A stretch of 64,000 nt of DNA from Strix aluco (lineage: Eukaryota > Chordata > Aves > Strigiformes > Strigidae). A program made the position numbers and the translations under genes. The DNA is taken from positions 40,562,180 through 40,626,179 of the forward strand of contig NC_133932.1 in the NCBI RefSeq assembly GCF_031877795.1, in the 5' to 3' direction. Below the pieces are notes generated by a model. It ran no database searches. It saw only the letters and a list, made by a program, of their open reading frames with translations, and had not been told where the DNA came from. Below are positions 22,241 to 34,800 of the stretch, one piece after another; positions within the stretch are counted from its first letter, which is position 1; every line of letters starts with the position of its first letter.

Positions 22241-24700
22241 GCCAGGGAACCGGGGGCTCTGCTGGTGTGTTTCAAAACACGTTTCAAAAGACATAAGGTT
22301 TACAATTGTATAATTAGTAACTAACCTTAAGTGTAATCTGACAGGGTTTATGACCACACCTGAAGACGTAGACGATAGAAGTTCTGAGACAATCGCCTTG
22401 ATAAGGGGTGTTGGAGCTGTAGTCGGCTGTTTGAAAGCCGCGGTTCACGTTCACCAGTAGTTTTGTTCCTGGCTCCACACCACAGTGGCTCTGTTTGGCT
22501 TCTTTACTGTCAGGCATCTCTGCCCAGCTGGGACGTCTTCACCAACACGAACATTTGCGACACACGCCACGAAGCTGCCACTGCCTCAGACAAATGCAGC
22601 AGTGAGTGACAGTTGCTAAAAAAAGAGATTGCCACCTTAATGTTTTATTTGGTCTTGGTTCTGAGTCACCCTGGGCATACCAATTGATTTGTCCATGATG
22701 AACAAGAAACTCCAGGGTTGTGCAAGACCTGCAGATCCCAGGGCTGTTTCCACTGCCAGCCAGCAGCAGGAAGGGGGCTCTCGGTTTGGAGTCTTAAAGC
22801 CAACATTACTTCAGGCTCTCTGGGTATTGGCCAATACGCTGCAAATCAGTGATCAGTTTGGGGCTTAAATTTACATTAAACTTAAAGGAAGATAAATATT
22901 CCTGCGGAATAACGATTGAAGCAGAACAGCCTGGCAGCAGTCAATTCGCATCTCTCACTGAAATATTTCCTGATGGAATATCCTAGTTTGGGAACTACTC
23001 TTTTGGTATTTTAGGTGTTGTTTTAATAACAGACACTTGCCGAACAAGGGATGCACATGGAATCAGTTCTTTGTGGCTTAAAAGCTTCTTTACTTTAAAT
23101 GCTTGTGGCTTAACTTTATAGGTGAATTTTTAGAGTTCTGGATATAAATTTGTTCTTTCTAAAATGCATACTTTGAATGCACTCTTCCTATGCTCTTTGC
23201 AATAGTTTTTATCATGCTCTTTTCATACATGGCGAATACAAACAGCCTATTACTACACCAGTTTTGGTGAAAAGGAATTTCAGAATAAGCAAGAAAAGCA
23301 AATGTGTCTCCATAGCCAGGAGACTCTTTGGGATTTGAAAAGGTCAGGTGCAAACCACTTCTCTGCCTGCACCAGGCTTTTGAATCCGCATTGCCTGAAA
23401 TCCTTGATGAGTTTTTAATCTATAAGGCTACTTTGTCTTCTATTTGCCTTCCAAATGGTGTTTCATTAAGGCCCAGCCTTAGGCAGGTCTTAAGTTGCCC
23501 CTACCTGCAGAATTGCCCAGAGGGCTTGAAACATAAGGATATTCTTCTGCCAGTGACTCCATTCCTAAGGCACAACACTGAACAACCCTGCGGTTAATAA
23601 AAGCAGACTCTTGCTGCCAAAGCACTGCCGTTAGATATAAGATGTTTCTTGGGGGGTGTTCCCTTATTTCTTCACCCACAACCAAAAAAGGAAAATCAGC
23701 TGCAGTGGAGGATCATTGCAGATGATGTGGTTCCTTTTATTTACACCAAATAGCAATGCATTTTTCTTCTTTTAGATATTGATTTGTTAATATGTTGCTT
23801 ACTAGTAATAAGTCAGGGTATTTGGCTTAGGGTCTAAGTACAGTTATGTGATCTTTCCCCTACAAGTATCACATCAAAGATAAACGATAACAGGCAAGGA
23901 TGTTTGAAAAGCCTATGTGAAAAGTTTTCATCAAAGATGTGGCTCCTCCTCCCTACTACCATAGGCCTGTAGAAAAATTCCATCAGGAAAGCGCCTCTGA
24001 AGGTTATCTGGTGCAACCGCCACCTCAAAGAAGGGCCAACTTCAAAGTCATGTATCAAAGCTACTACTTAGATGTGGATTAAGGTTACTATTGCTGCTTC
24101 TGTGTGGATCTGAAAGTTACATTATGACTTCCTTTTTATCAGAGAATACTGTGAATATTTATGAGCAGTTATTTTATTTCCCAAGGTCTAGTTTTAGTAA
24201 TGCAAAAATGTATATTTATTTGTTTTCTTTTGTTAAAAAAATACAATATAGGATAGTCACAAGGCAAATCACATGCAAAGCTGTCTGATTGGGCTTCTAA
24301 AATGCTTATGACAGGAAAGATGGATCTCAGCTTCAGAAAATTGAAATGTTTGAGGTTGTTAAAGTGCAAAACCCATTCCAGTTGTAGTATATAGGTGCAA
24401 TCTTAGGTAGCTGCTGCACTCTCTGTTTGAGACATAGAAGTGTCTCAACGATGATCCATTTAGTCCCTTCTCCTGTGTGCATGTGTGCACGTGTGTTGGT
24501 GTGAGAGAGGCAGAGACAGCTGAGCTCCTAAAGCAGAGTATTGGTAAAAAAACCTTATTGTTGACAGTTAATTTGTCCTCTCTTATGTGTGTCTTGATAC
24601 AATTAAATTAAGGTGTTTAAGGCTGTCAGAAGAAGAAACTAACTCCTATGACTTGTGCGTGGTAAATGTGTTGCCTATGGACTTTGAAATTTGAAACATT
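22241..24700. other. noncoding flank upstream of the ICOSLG CpG island
   Basis: No supported exon. A short CR1 remnant lies at about 23971-24045; otherwise nothing recognised. Confidence 0.5.
23971..24045 (-). mobile_element. CR1 3'-end remnant
   Basis: Read on the minus strand, GAGGTGGCGGTTGCACCAGA followed by TAACCTTCAGAGGCGCTTTC parallels the usual CR1 3' end (a TTGGACCAGATGACCTTCAG-type segment, then CCCTTCCAACC). It is strongly diverged and short. Confidence 0.5.
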
Positions 24701-27700
24701 GGGAAGAATTGGAAAAAAAAAAAGAGGAGGAAAACAACATTGTAATTTTTTCAGGCTGTGAGACAGAGAAGTGATCTACATACCAGCAAGCCAGAGAGCT
24801 GATTGTTTTCAAATAGGTATCATGCAGAACAGGTGTATCTGCAAAACACACACCTTCAGTGGCAAGCTCACTAATGCAATTACTGAGGATCCAGAGAGAC
24901 TGACTAGACTTTGTGTAACAGACATACCTCTCTCTACATATATAGAAGAAAAGAAAATCTCAGACAGATTGAACACCTTTGGGGACAATTGAAAAATGGG
25001 TGGCACGACTGTACATGCCAAAATTTGAACTGTTTTTGGAGTAGGACAGCCATGAAAGAAATGCACATAAAATTAGTAGCAGAGGACAGTTGAATGCTGA
25101 AAAGTTTTTAGGGTGGTTAGAGCTTGTCACCCATTTGAAAAGCAGATGCCTGTGTCATTAGCAGCAGACACAATGACACAGTGACAAAGCCAAAAGAGAG
25201 GTGTGATCACTGGTCAGTTTCCTGCACTGAACCTCTCCCCATCATGCACAAACATGCCAAGACAAAACAGGAGGCAGTAAGATAATATCCAAACTTAAGA
25301 GAGATATATGTGATGAAGGCATAGTAAGTTTGCAGCAGATGATGGAGGCACAGTTAAAGAAAACACATTAAGAAGGAGTACCTAGACTAGGGACTACTCA
25401 AACTTTCATGAACCATGTTTTAAACAGCTACATTGTCTAGATGAGCAAAACGACCCAGCTCATGCACTGCATGGAGCTGGAGAATAACTAACTAGAAAAA
25501 CCTTGAAGTGATATTATGCACACTAGGCTGGGGGGGGGGCTCACCCCAGAATACAGAAAAATAAAAATCTGCAGCTATTTTCACAGGACCAGAAGAAGTA
25601 TTTGGAAAATCAACAGCTGTCCTCGAGCTTAATTGGTTAGAAATGATAATCTTAAGTTAGAAATGATAGGTAGTACCCTGCTGTTAACAATGACAGTATT
25701 CATTCACTGTAAGGGGAGAAATCAGTGCTAAATTCAGGTACGATAGAAATGTTGGAGTCTACAGGACCATGGAATATATGTTTTCAGCAAATAACTTTTG
25801 GCATAGAGAGCTTTAAAATCACCATGATAAAAATTTAAATGGTGCAAGACTATGTAAAAATTAGCTAGCATGTATTTGCTGATAAACTTTTTAATGCACA
25901 GGTTCTCTACCAAAAATCTTGTCAAACTCTCCATGACTGCAGTGCTACTAGTATGTTGGATGATTGCCAGGAAAAGGATCCCAAGAAGAGAAGCATTCTG
26001 GTGCATCACATGTCAGAGTGTAATTAAAAGGATGGAAAATACCTGCAAATGACATTGCAGTAGAGGAGAAAAAGCAAATGCTGATCATCGATCTTCAATG
26101 TAAAGCAATCACGTGAAAGTACTACAGCCTACCCAGCGTGGGTTATGCTGCTTGTATGTTCTCTGTCATGTTTGGCTTGTGCACTAAACACCCAAACTAA
26201 CATCTAACTAAACAACTGCAAAGCAATTTGTTTGTCTTTTGATATGTCACCTGTACAGAAGATATAGCAGAAGAAGGAGCAGAAATTAATAGAAGGACTA
26301 AAAGGAGTCACAGAGCAGGTAAACTAATCTGATATTAGAAAAAGGAGGCAAAAGGCATAATCTAAATAATGTGAATGGTAAAGCGATCAAAAATAGACTT
26401 ACAAAATGGACTGAAAACTGCCCTAAGGATCATAATCCTCCTTTCTTCTTGGAAAACATTAAGAAGTAACACTTCAAGCAGCAGATCACTGCTGCTGTAG
26501 AAGAGCGGTCCATATTGAGCACACTGATGCCAGACGAGCAAAATCATACTCAAATGGAATAGGTATCCTGTGGCCCTCTTGTCCTTCCATCAGTAAATGT
26601 ATGGCTGTGCTGTGACATTTGAAATACACCAAACCCTTATGGAATGGCCTCCACAAATCTCTGGCTTTTGCACTGTGGAGATTTCAGTGCGTGACACTAA
26701 AGCTAGTAAAGTATGACTTGCAACTGAGAAAAAAGTCAAGAGAAAAATCACAGTCGCTCTGACTACTTGTGCATTTTTATGTATAGGTGAAGAGCAAAAG
26801 AAGGTATGAGATGTGAACGATTTTCCAACACTTTTTCAACACATTTTCTCTGTCTACAGAGAAGCTAGCAGAAGTAGCAAGTGGAAGAGAGACACTGCAT
26901 CTTAAAAATAGAGGATGAGGGGAGGACAGTTTGCACAAAAGCAAATAGTTTCCTTGACTAGTGGAGACATCTGGAGTAAAACAGCAAAGCTGACTGCTGA
27001 GAACAGACTGGTGATGAAATGAGGGAAAAGATGTGATTCCAAATAAAATGTTTTGTGATTCTGAGAAGACCCTTTGAGATGGTGAGCTTGGCTTGATGTT
27101 ATGGAAAAGAACTGCCAAGAAATACATTTGACAGAAGTGAATGAACTAAGAGAAAACAATAGTCTGTCTGTTTGCTCTCTATGCTCTCTGTCTCACATTT
27201 TGTTAGAAAGGAGGACTGACATTCACAGTCTTTATTAGTTGTGCATAATGAGACAGTTGTTTTCCTGTTGGTTTAAGAAAAGCAAGGGAATAACTTGGCA
27301 ATACTTTCACCTGCTCACTGTATGTGTGGGTGTGTTGAAAATAGAAGTATTGAGAACAGTATGTAATTACTGAAGAAGTCTCTTGAGCCTCTCCTACTTA
27401 GTGCACATTGTCCTGCACTGATCCCTTGTGTTGTGAGTGATCCCAGGCAAAAGAGTGCTCTTGCTGTCTGAATTGCCCTCTGCTCCTTTACTCTTCATTT
27501 CTGCCAGATATGCTTTGCTCTGATCACAAGAGGCAAAAGCTCATTTGCTAAGGACACCAGATAATGCATCAAAGAGACTGTTGTGGAAGTGGAGTTCACA
27601 GATTTTGGAGTGTGAAATGCCTTCTGGAGAAGGATTATTTTCTTTTGCCCAGGTTTAATACATTAACCATAAGAATGACAATAGAGAGCACAGCTGAAGA

Positions 27701-28800
27701 ACAAACTCAGAATGAAGTCAGATGCAGATGCTTTTAGCTAAGGAAGATAAGGAGCAAGTTTGTCTGAGAGCATCCAGCTGAAGTTTTTCTTCTCCAAAGG
27801 AAGACTTTGGTTTGCAGGACAACTTCTTCAGCATGCCATTTCTTATCTCACATTGAAAAATCCTCTGAGCAATTAAAAAAACCCATCACAGCTAAGCCTG
27901 GGTCCCAGTGACTGGCAAACTCTCTACAGAGGGAGTTTGTGATGCATAAAGCAACTGATCTCTTGTTAGTACTAAAATACTAAGGACCTACTAATATACT
28001 AAATTTTAGTATATACTATATACTAAAATATATAGGACCTACTAAAACTAATTTCAAGCCTCAGCCTTCCCAAACTGTAGTAAGATTGGATTCGTACAAT
28101 GTCATGCAATTAAGATCTCTCCGATCATTCCAATCTTCTGGGAAGAGAGCTAATGAAATGTTCAGAGAAAATGTTTAAGAGCCATCTTGGTAAGGGCTGA
28201 ACAGGTGAGATATTTTCAAATGCAAATCTACTTACGTAAAGGCTCAAGACTAAAGTTTACTCTAAGGACATAAGTATAAAATGCAGTACAGGTATTTGTT
28301 GTACAAATTAAAGATTTTGGTTCTATATCTCATTGGACATTAAGAACTTTAAGAAGCAGATTAAAAGAAGAATATTTTCAGTCATTTTATAAATCTAATT
28401 TTAACTTGCTTATGTTTTTGATTATGTTAATATTACATTGTTAAACTAAATGAACTCTGATTTGAGATAATGAAACATCTTAAGCATGGGTTTGGAAATT
28501 GATACAGTATTCCAAACGGACAGTCTAGATGAACCATTTAGAAACCTATTTTAGGAACAACAGGTATAGCAAACAATATTCTTAATATTACAGTGGAAAG
28601 CAAACACGCATCTGTCCTGCTATAAGCCATTGCCATGAACTGAAGAACCTAACACATTTTGGAAAATAATCTCTGATAAAAAATAAATTCCTTCTTGACA
28701 CAACTGTATTCCTGGATACGTTGTGTCCAGACCAACACAATGCCCACCACATACCTAAAATAAGGTTTTAATGTTGTCTTTAGAACTAGAAATTAGAAAA
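24700..28800. other. A-rich noncoding stretch, possible decayed retroelement
   Basis: The plus strand is noticeably rich in A and in AGAAG-type purine runs for about 4 kb, unlike the T/A-balanced flanks. This is typical of decayed LTR elements or LINEs, but I could not recognise protein motifs or terminal repeats, so the origin is unproven. A G10 run lies at 25530-25539. Confidence 0.3.
27966..28048. repeat. TACTAA-rich imperfect direct and inverted repeat
   Basis: Six copies of TACTAA and two of its complement TTAGTA lie within about 80 bases. GGACCTACTAA occurs twice, about 50 bases apart, and the centre (TATACTAAATTTTAGTATA) is a near-palindrome able to form a hairpin. Confidence 0.8.
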
Positions 28801-31800
28801 TTTAGAAAAAGGTTTATTTCTCCTCATAGCACAGTCAAATAAGAAACTGTGTAACACAACAGGATGTGATACGAGTGCCAAGTAGCAAGGAACAGGAACT
28901 GAAATCTGTATGTCTTATGTTGTTTATTGAATTATTTGATCAAAAATGTTACTACTACTAGGAGCAGATTTGATGAGAACTGTAGTTCTATTTTGTTGTA
29001 AAAAGCTGTTCTGGCCCTTAAATGACTCAAAAAATTCCCTCCGATACCGCTTGCAATGCAAAGCGTAGACGCGGTGTAGTGTGGCATACGGGCTTTTGAA
29101 AATGTGGTTGTAGGACAGATGAGTGGTTTGGCTGAATTCCCCTAAAAGCCCAGTCTTCTAGGAGATGTAGCTGTCAAGATATTAAGACTGATGCCATAAT
29201 TGGTATAATACATTGAGTAGTGTTACAGTTAGAGGCATGTTGTTATCTGTCAGTCTTCCAGTGAGTGCAGGTGAGGATCTACCTGTGAATACTGTCTGGT
29301 TTTGTGTGTGCTGTCATGCCATGAAATGCAGCCATGGTTGTGCAGCCCTCTCTTCTATTCACACCAGGGCAGGGCTTGCCCCAGAAAGTAAACATGAAGC
29401 AATACCATATGGCTCATCAACAGATGATCATCTAGCTCTCCAACGTCTTCCTTCGGCCCTTGGTGCTGAACTTTCTTGCATCATTGTTTCCATATATGCA
29501 ATATTTTCTAATGTTTTAATTCTAGCTTTCCTGACTGCTTTACTTCTTTTTTTCTTGCACTTGTCTCTAGATAATATTGCAATATGGTCTCTTTGTCCTC
29601 CCATCGCTGATGTTGGAGTGATGCAACGTAGGCAAACTTTGGTGGAGCAATGTACACAGCTATACCAGTTACAGCTCAGATTGAGAGAAGTGACTTTTTA
29701 TTTCTCAGTTTTGTTTTTCAGTTTATCAATTGCAACTTTATTTTTCCCTTGGAGGTCATCTGATGTTTTTCTTAGTAGTGGAGGTTTAGTAGGAAAAAAT
29801 GAAGGAGAAAGAAAGAATTAAAAAGAGAGAGATTTGGAAAAGAAAATCTACATTATAGAGAGCTGGTAAATGCTCTTGTGATGGGACAAGGCAATAACAT
29901 GATCTTTGTCTAGACAAATCTCAGAGATAATTCATCCTGACCTTCATTTCTGAAGGAGAAATTTTGAAGACTCTGCTCTTTTCTGTTAAAAGAATCTGCC
30001 ATCATTTGATGATATTTAAGATGAGTTTTTGACTTTAATGACACAGAAGTAATTTCTCCTGGGGTAAAGTAGGATGTGAACTGGCAGGGTGTCAGCTGCT
30101 CTGTGGACACTGTTCATTCTCATGCTACTTCCCTGAAATCCTCCGGAAAGCAATGAAAAGGACATGAGCTTTGCCACATAACAATGCACTCCCAGGTGAT
30201 TCTTGCCAAGCAGCTGGTGCACCTCAAGTTCATATGTTAGCTTTACCCAGAGTAACTTTCTCATTTGCACAAACTGTAGTGGGGCAGCTGCTCCAGTAGC
30301 CAGGGCCACGCGCTGAGCAGGTACAGGCAAGGGAGCAACGGCATGGACTTCTGCATGGGCTGCACTCTCCAAAAGCTCTCAGAGCCAGCGTGAGCCCTCA
30401 GGGGGCCACCATGGCCACCTCCAGGTGTGAGCAGCTGTGAGCCTGGGGACTCTGTCCAAACCTGATCATGATCTGTACTAGAGCCTGATTCCAGAGGAGG
30501 CTGGGACTCCACTGCTTTGGGCAATGCAGGAACATGGGGTACAGGCTCGCCAGTAGTAAGAGGCAAAGAGCTGACATATTAACACTTGGGTGGTCATGCT
30601 GCACAGCCAGCACTGCAAAGTAAACATTGATCCCTGACTTTGTGACAGTTGAGGGGACTCTGTTCAGGAGAGCGCTGGCTACAGTCTCCCCTGCTCTGCC
30701 ATCTGGCTTCAGCCCTTCAGCTTCCCCAGGCGTTACCAGTTCTGGGACCTCATGTAACCACAGCTCCTGGGGCCGTTGGTTTCAGCCACAAGACTCCCTT
30801 TGCTTCAAAGGACAAAGAAAAACCCCTGAAATTGCTTTCTCAATATGCTGCACCAGAATGATAAGAAAGCTGGCTGGCCCCCAAGGCTGACCTACTTCCC
30901 TGCCATCTCCACCCAGGCTCCCTTCAGATGCTGTCATTCTGATCCCAAAGGCGGTAGCAGAGGCAACAGCAGCTGTGGGACTCTGGCATATTTGCCCCCA
31001 CGGGTATCCCACTCATCCCCTGTCCTGTAAGGGATATGTATTTGACATGTTGATTTTCCAGAGGCCAAAAGGACCATTAAGCCTATTCTGACTCCTGTAA
31101 ACCACCAGAGTCAAAGGGCTCTGAGGTCTCCAGCAAATGCTAGGCTAGAGCATTGCTCCAGAAAGACCTCCAGGGTTAACCCACAACCCCCAAGAGAAGC
31201 AGATCTACATGGCATTTTATGTTAGTGGGTGGTTCATTCCCAGAAGTCATTGTTCTTACTTTTAACTTCTTTCTCACTCTTCCTTGGTAGTGGCCTGAAT
31301 TTGCCTTCCAGTCTTTGAATTCTTTTCTCATTTCTGTGCTGGAGTGAAAAGCCTTGTTAGACTGGCTACCTCCTTTCTACTCTCCCTTAGCCAGCCATTT
31401 GACAGCCTTTGTGCCACGGCATTGCTCTGAAGTATGTTTATGTTGCTTGTGAACATTGACCTTTCATTATGTTTCTTGCTCTTCCACAGTTTGATGAATT
31501 ATTGACATGACATGCTGTTCTTCACCTGTACAGCACTGCATCTAATGGTGGAATAGAAGCAAAATTCAAAGTCAGTACAATGAATAAAAAGACTGATGGG
31601 CTTTAAAGGTGCAGAATCAGGTCCTTTACCTCTACTCCATCAGAGGAGCTACATATCAGACAAATTTTAAGCCTATGAACACTTCTGTCTTTTCTTAGCA
31701 GGGCATAGAAAATGCTGTCTTTGTTGCACTGATGTTAACAGACTGGGTCTTCCCAAAATGTTAAGTGGAAAATGTAAAAAGAAGAACAGAAAGGTAGGCA

Positions 31801-34800
31801 GGCAGACATCCCAAACCATGGTAAACACATTTTTAGGACTGGATGACTTGCATAAATACATCCAAATTAAGCTCTAAATTAAACTTCATAGGAACTGATC
31901 TTGTGAGAAGAAAAGAAAGATGGGCTAGACTTCATGCTTTCCTCCATCATCTTTACAACTGTACTACGCTTCAGAAAAAAAATTCCTGCTACAGTTGTAC
32001 TTGTGGTGGTTCCCAGTTTTATTATTAAAAAAATGCAAGTTATTTGCTCCGTTGACCAGTAGATAGTTTTTTAAAAGGATCTTAAGTACAGGCATTTGAA
32101 ATGTTCTTGGCTGCACAGGAAGATTTTTTTTGTGTGTTTGTTCGTAATAGTTAATATTAGCTCTTAAGTGGAAACAAGGAAATAATGCCTTTGTAAAGAC
32201 AAATATTTATTTCATTATTGAAAGTGCTGTGCAGTCATTCAGCCTTTGAGGTCTGGAGTTGCTGAGAGACAACTTTCACAAGATGATTTAAGAGCCTATT
32301 CTGAATATTTAAGAGATTACAGGCTTAGTTTTCTACATCACTTAAGAGTTTTTTCTCCCTAGCGTGAATGAGTTGTGATCCCTTTTATTCTGCTCTTTAA
32401 GTATGTTTGTATTAGCAGTATCTATGTCTGCCATTCTGCAACAAATAGGATTAACATACTGACTGCTCCTGCTATACCTCAGCTGGGGTGCAGAGATGTG
32501 CATTCCTCTTTCCTCATGTGTGCATGTTTGCGTGTGCATATGTGTTTGCCATGCAGTGAGACTGCAAATAAAGAATGCTGTTGTGTGTGCAGCTGTGTCC
32601 CTCATCTGTTCTCCCACTCAAAACCTTTGGAGATTTGTTAGGAGAAAAAAGCTGCTAAGTCATGTTTGGACCTTCTCTGAGTGAACGGTTTTAGGCACTG
32701 ACAACATATCTCCCCTCATCAGTGGTTGTTTCTCTTATTCCTCTCAGTTCTACTTCATTTCCAAAAGTAGGAGAGCTGAGGGTTTGTGTTGTTGCACATC
32801 TCCCTGAAGAGTTATTGTGTTTGTTTAAGGTCTGTTGCTAGAATTTAGCATATTTTGGCTGCAGGAGAGAAGACAACAGATGGTTAAGGAGGTCATGGGA
32901 CAAGTTAGCAAGGCAACTTGTCTATAAACTAAGGGAAAGGTTAGGGTTATTTTTCTTCCCCTAATGGTTTTCACCCCCACTCAGGGTATAATATATCCCC
33001 TTGGTCAAAAGGAGCACTGCCTGTACAGCTCATAAGACTGCTCTAGAGAAAGCACTGGGGTTTTTTAAAGTTTTATTTATTTTTGCTTTTCAAAATGCAC
33101 CAGGTTCTACATTGATTATATTTTACGGGAGGGATGGAATCCCAATTCTGTATGTTGCTCATATATTTACACAGCAGATGCAATCCACATTGTGCTCTGC
33201 TTTCAGAATACTGAGACTAAGGCAAGGGAAATGCACATATGTATGCATGCCTGCATGAGGCCAGCATGGATCCACAAGAAAGGTAAGATGACATTTTGTT
33301 AAAATGCTGTATCTTTCCCTTGAGCATTCCCTTTATGAGAACTTCCATCCATGAGCACAGGAGGTTAGAAAAGAAAGTGGTGGGAATGAAAACCACAGGG
33401 ATACATTGGCAACACAACACACATCACTAAGACAACTCAAAATTCAGTAGACATTTATCTCTTACTTTGTTCTCTTCATGCCATACAGAGATTTTCAGTC
33501 AGATTTTAATTTGCTGGAATGAAAAGCGTGAGAGGATATGCAGTAAGAGTGTCCAGTTTCCCTATTCACGCTAATTTTACCGTCTGAACACTTGTTTTTC
33601 CACCAGGGACCATGCAAGATTTTCCTGGAATCACAGTTGGAAGGGTCTCAGTAGAGCATGCATGCATAGCGACTTCCTCTGCCCGTGCTCACACACGTAC
33701 GGGTTCCTCGCTGTGACTCGCATGTATTGCCCATGCCTGTCCACCCACACAACCACAAAAGCAGAAGAGGCTGTGAAAACACGACAAAAATGGTGTAGTA
33801 GCTACTCTGTGACACAATGGAAAATGTTGCGCAGAATATTGCGTACTTCTAAATAAGTACAGCCGTTAGTTGCAAGGATCTGCCAGAGTGTCCGAGTGCC
33901 CAGATCTTATTCACTGTACAACTGAGGGGCAGCATCTGTTCTTAATGGAAATGTTGTGACCTTCATCAGCAGTGGAAATCGTTGAAAAGTATTTGGGATA
34001 TTTCTGTCCCTGAAAGTTCTGCTATTTAGACCACAGTATAAGACATATATCTGACATGTATTACAAGTATTTGTAACTTTATTACCTCCTTGGGATTAAT
34101 CAAGGCAGAACTCTCTTCATTTCTAAATAAGACTCTGTGCCAGTAACATTTTTTTCCAGCTAACTACAAAGTTCAGTAAGTTGTTTGGACTGTTTATATC
34201 CTCATGGCTCCTAGATGTGTTTGTTCCTGTATCACCCCCTAACAGTGTGTTTTAATTTTCATTGAGAATCTTATCTGTCGTTCATGTCTCTGACTGTGGT
34301 TTGGTGTGGAGCCAGTCCAATATGGTCTTGCCCAAGCAGAAGATATCCATCTGGCATTCTTGTTCCCACTGGAAGGAAAAAATCTTTGGAAAGTCATTAA
34401 AAGGAAAGTGAGTCCTGTGGGGGAGTGTATCTGCCACTCTAGTATCATGGCTCCAAACATTTTTTGTCTCAGTCATATTTTATAGAAAAGATTAACTTTC
34501 TGCTAACCAGTGGCAAAATTAAAAAAAAAAAAAAAAAGCGAGCTTGTTATGAGGGTGTTATAGAAATTGGTGGTGTTTCACTGGGTTTGTGCATAATGGT
34601 GAGGTGCAGCTGTTGAATACATGGGTGGCTATATGGCTGGGCTGCCTTTGAAGCTGCATTCAGAGACAGGCGGGGTTATTGCTCTGCTGAAGGGGTGTAG
34701 CATGCTGAGGAGAGTGAAGTCTGGTGAAGCTGGTCACTGTCTGCACTCATCCCTCAGCAACAGGCTTTGCCAAGAAGGTGAGGGACTTTGAGCCAGGGCC

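Noticed and set aside
33629..33655. GGAATCACAGTTGGAAGGGTC, similar to a CR1 3' end
   Set aside because: Only about 25 bases match, too short to separate from chance.
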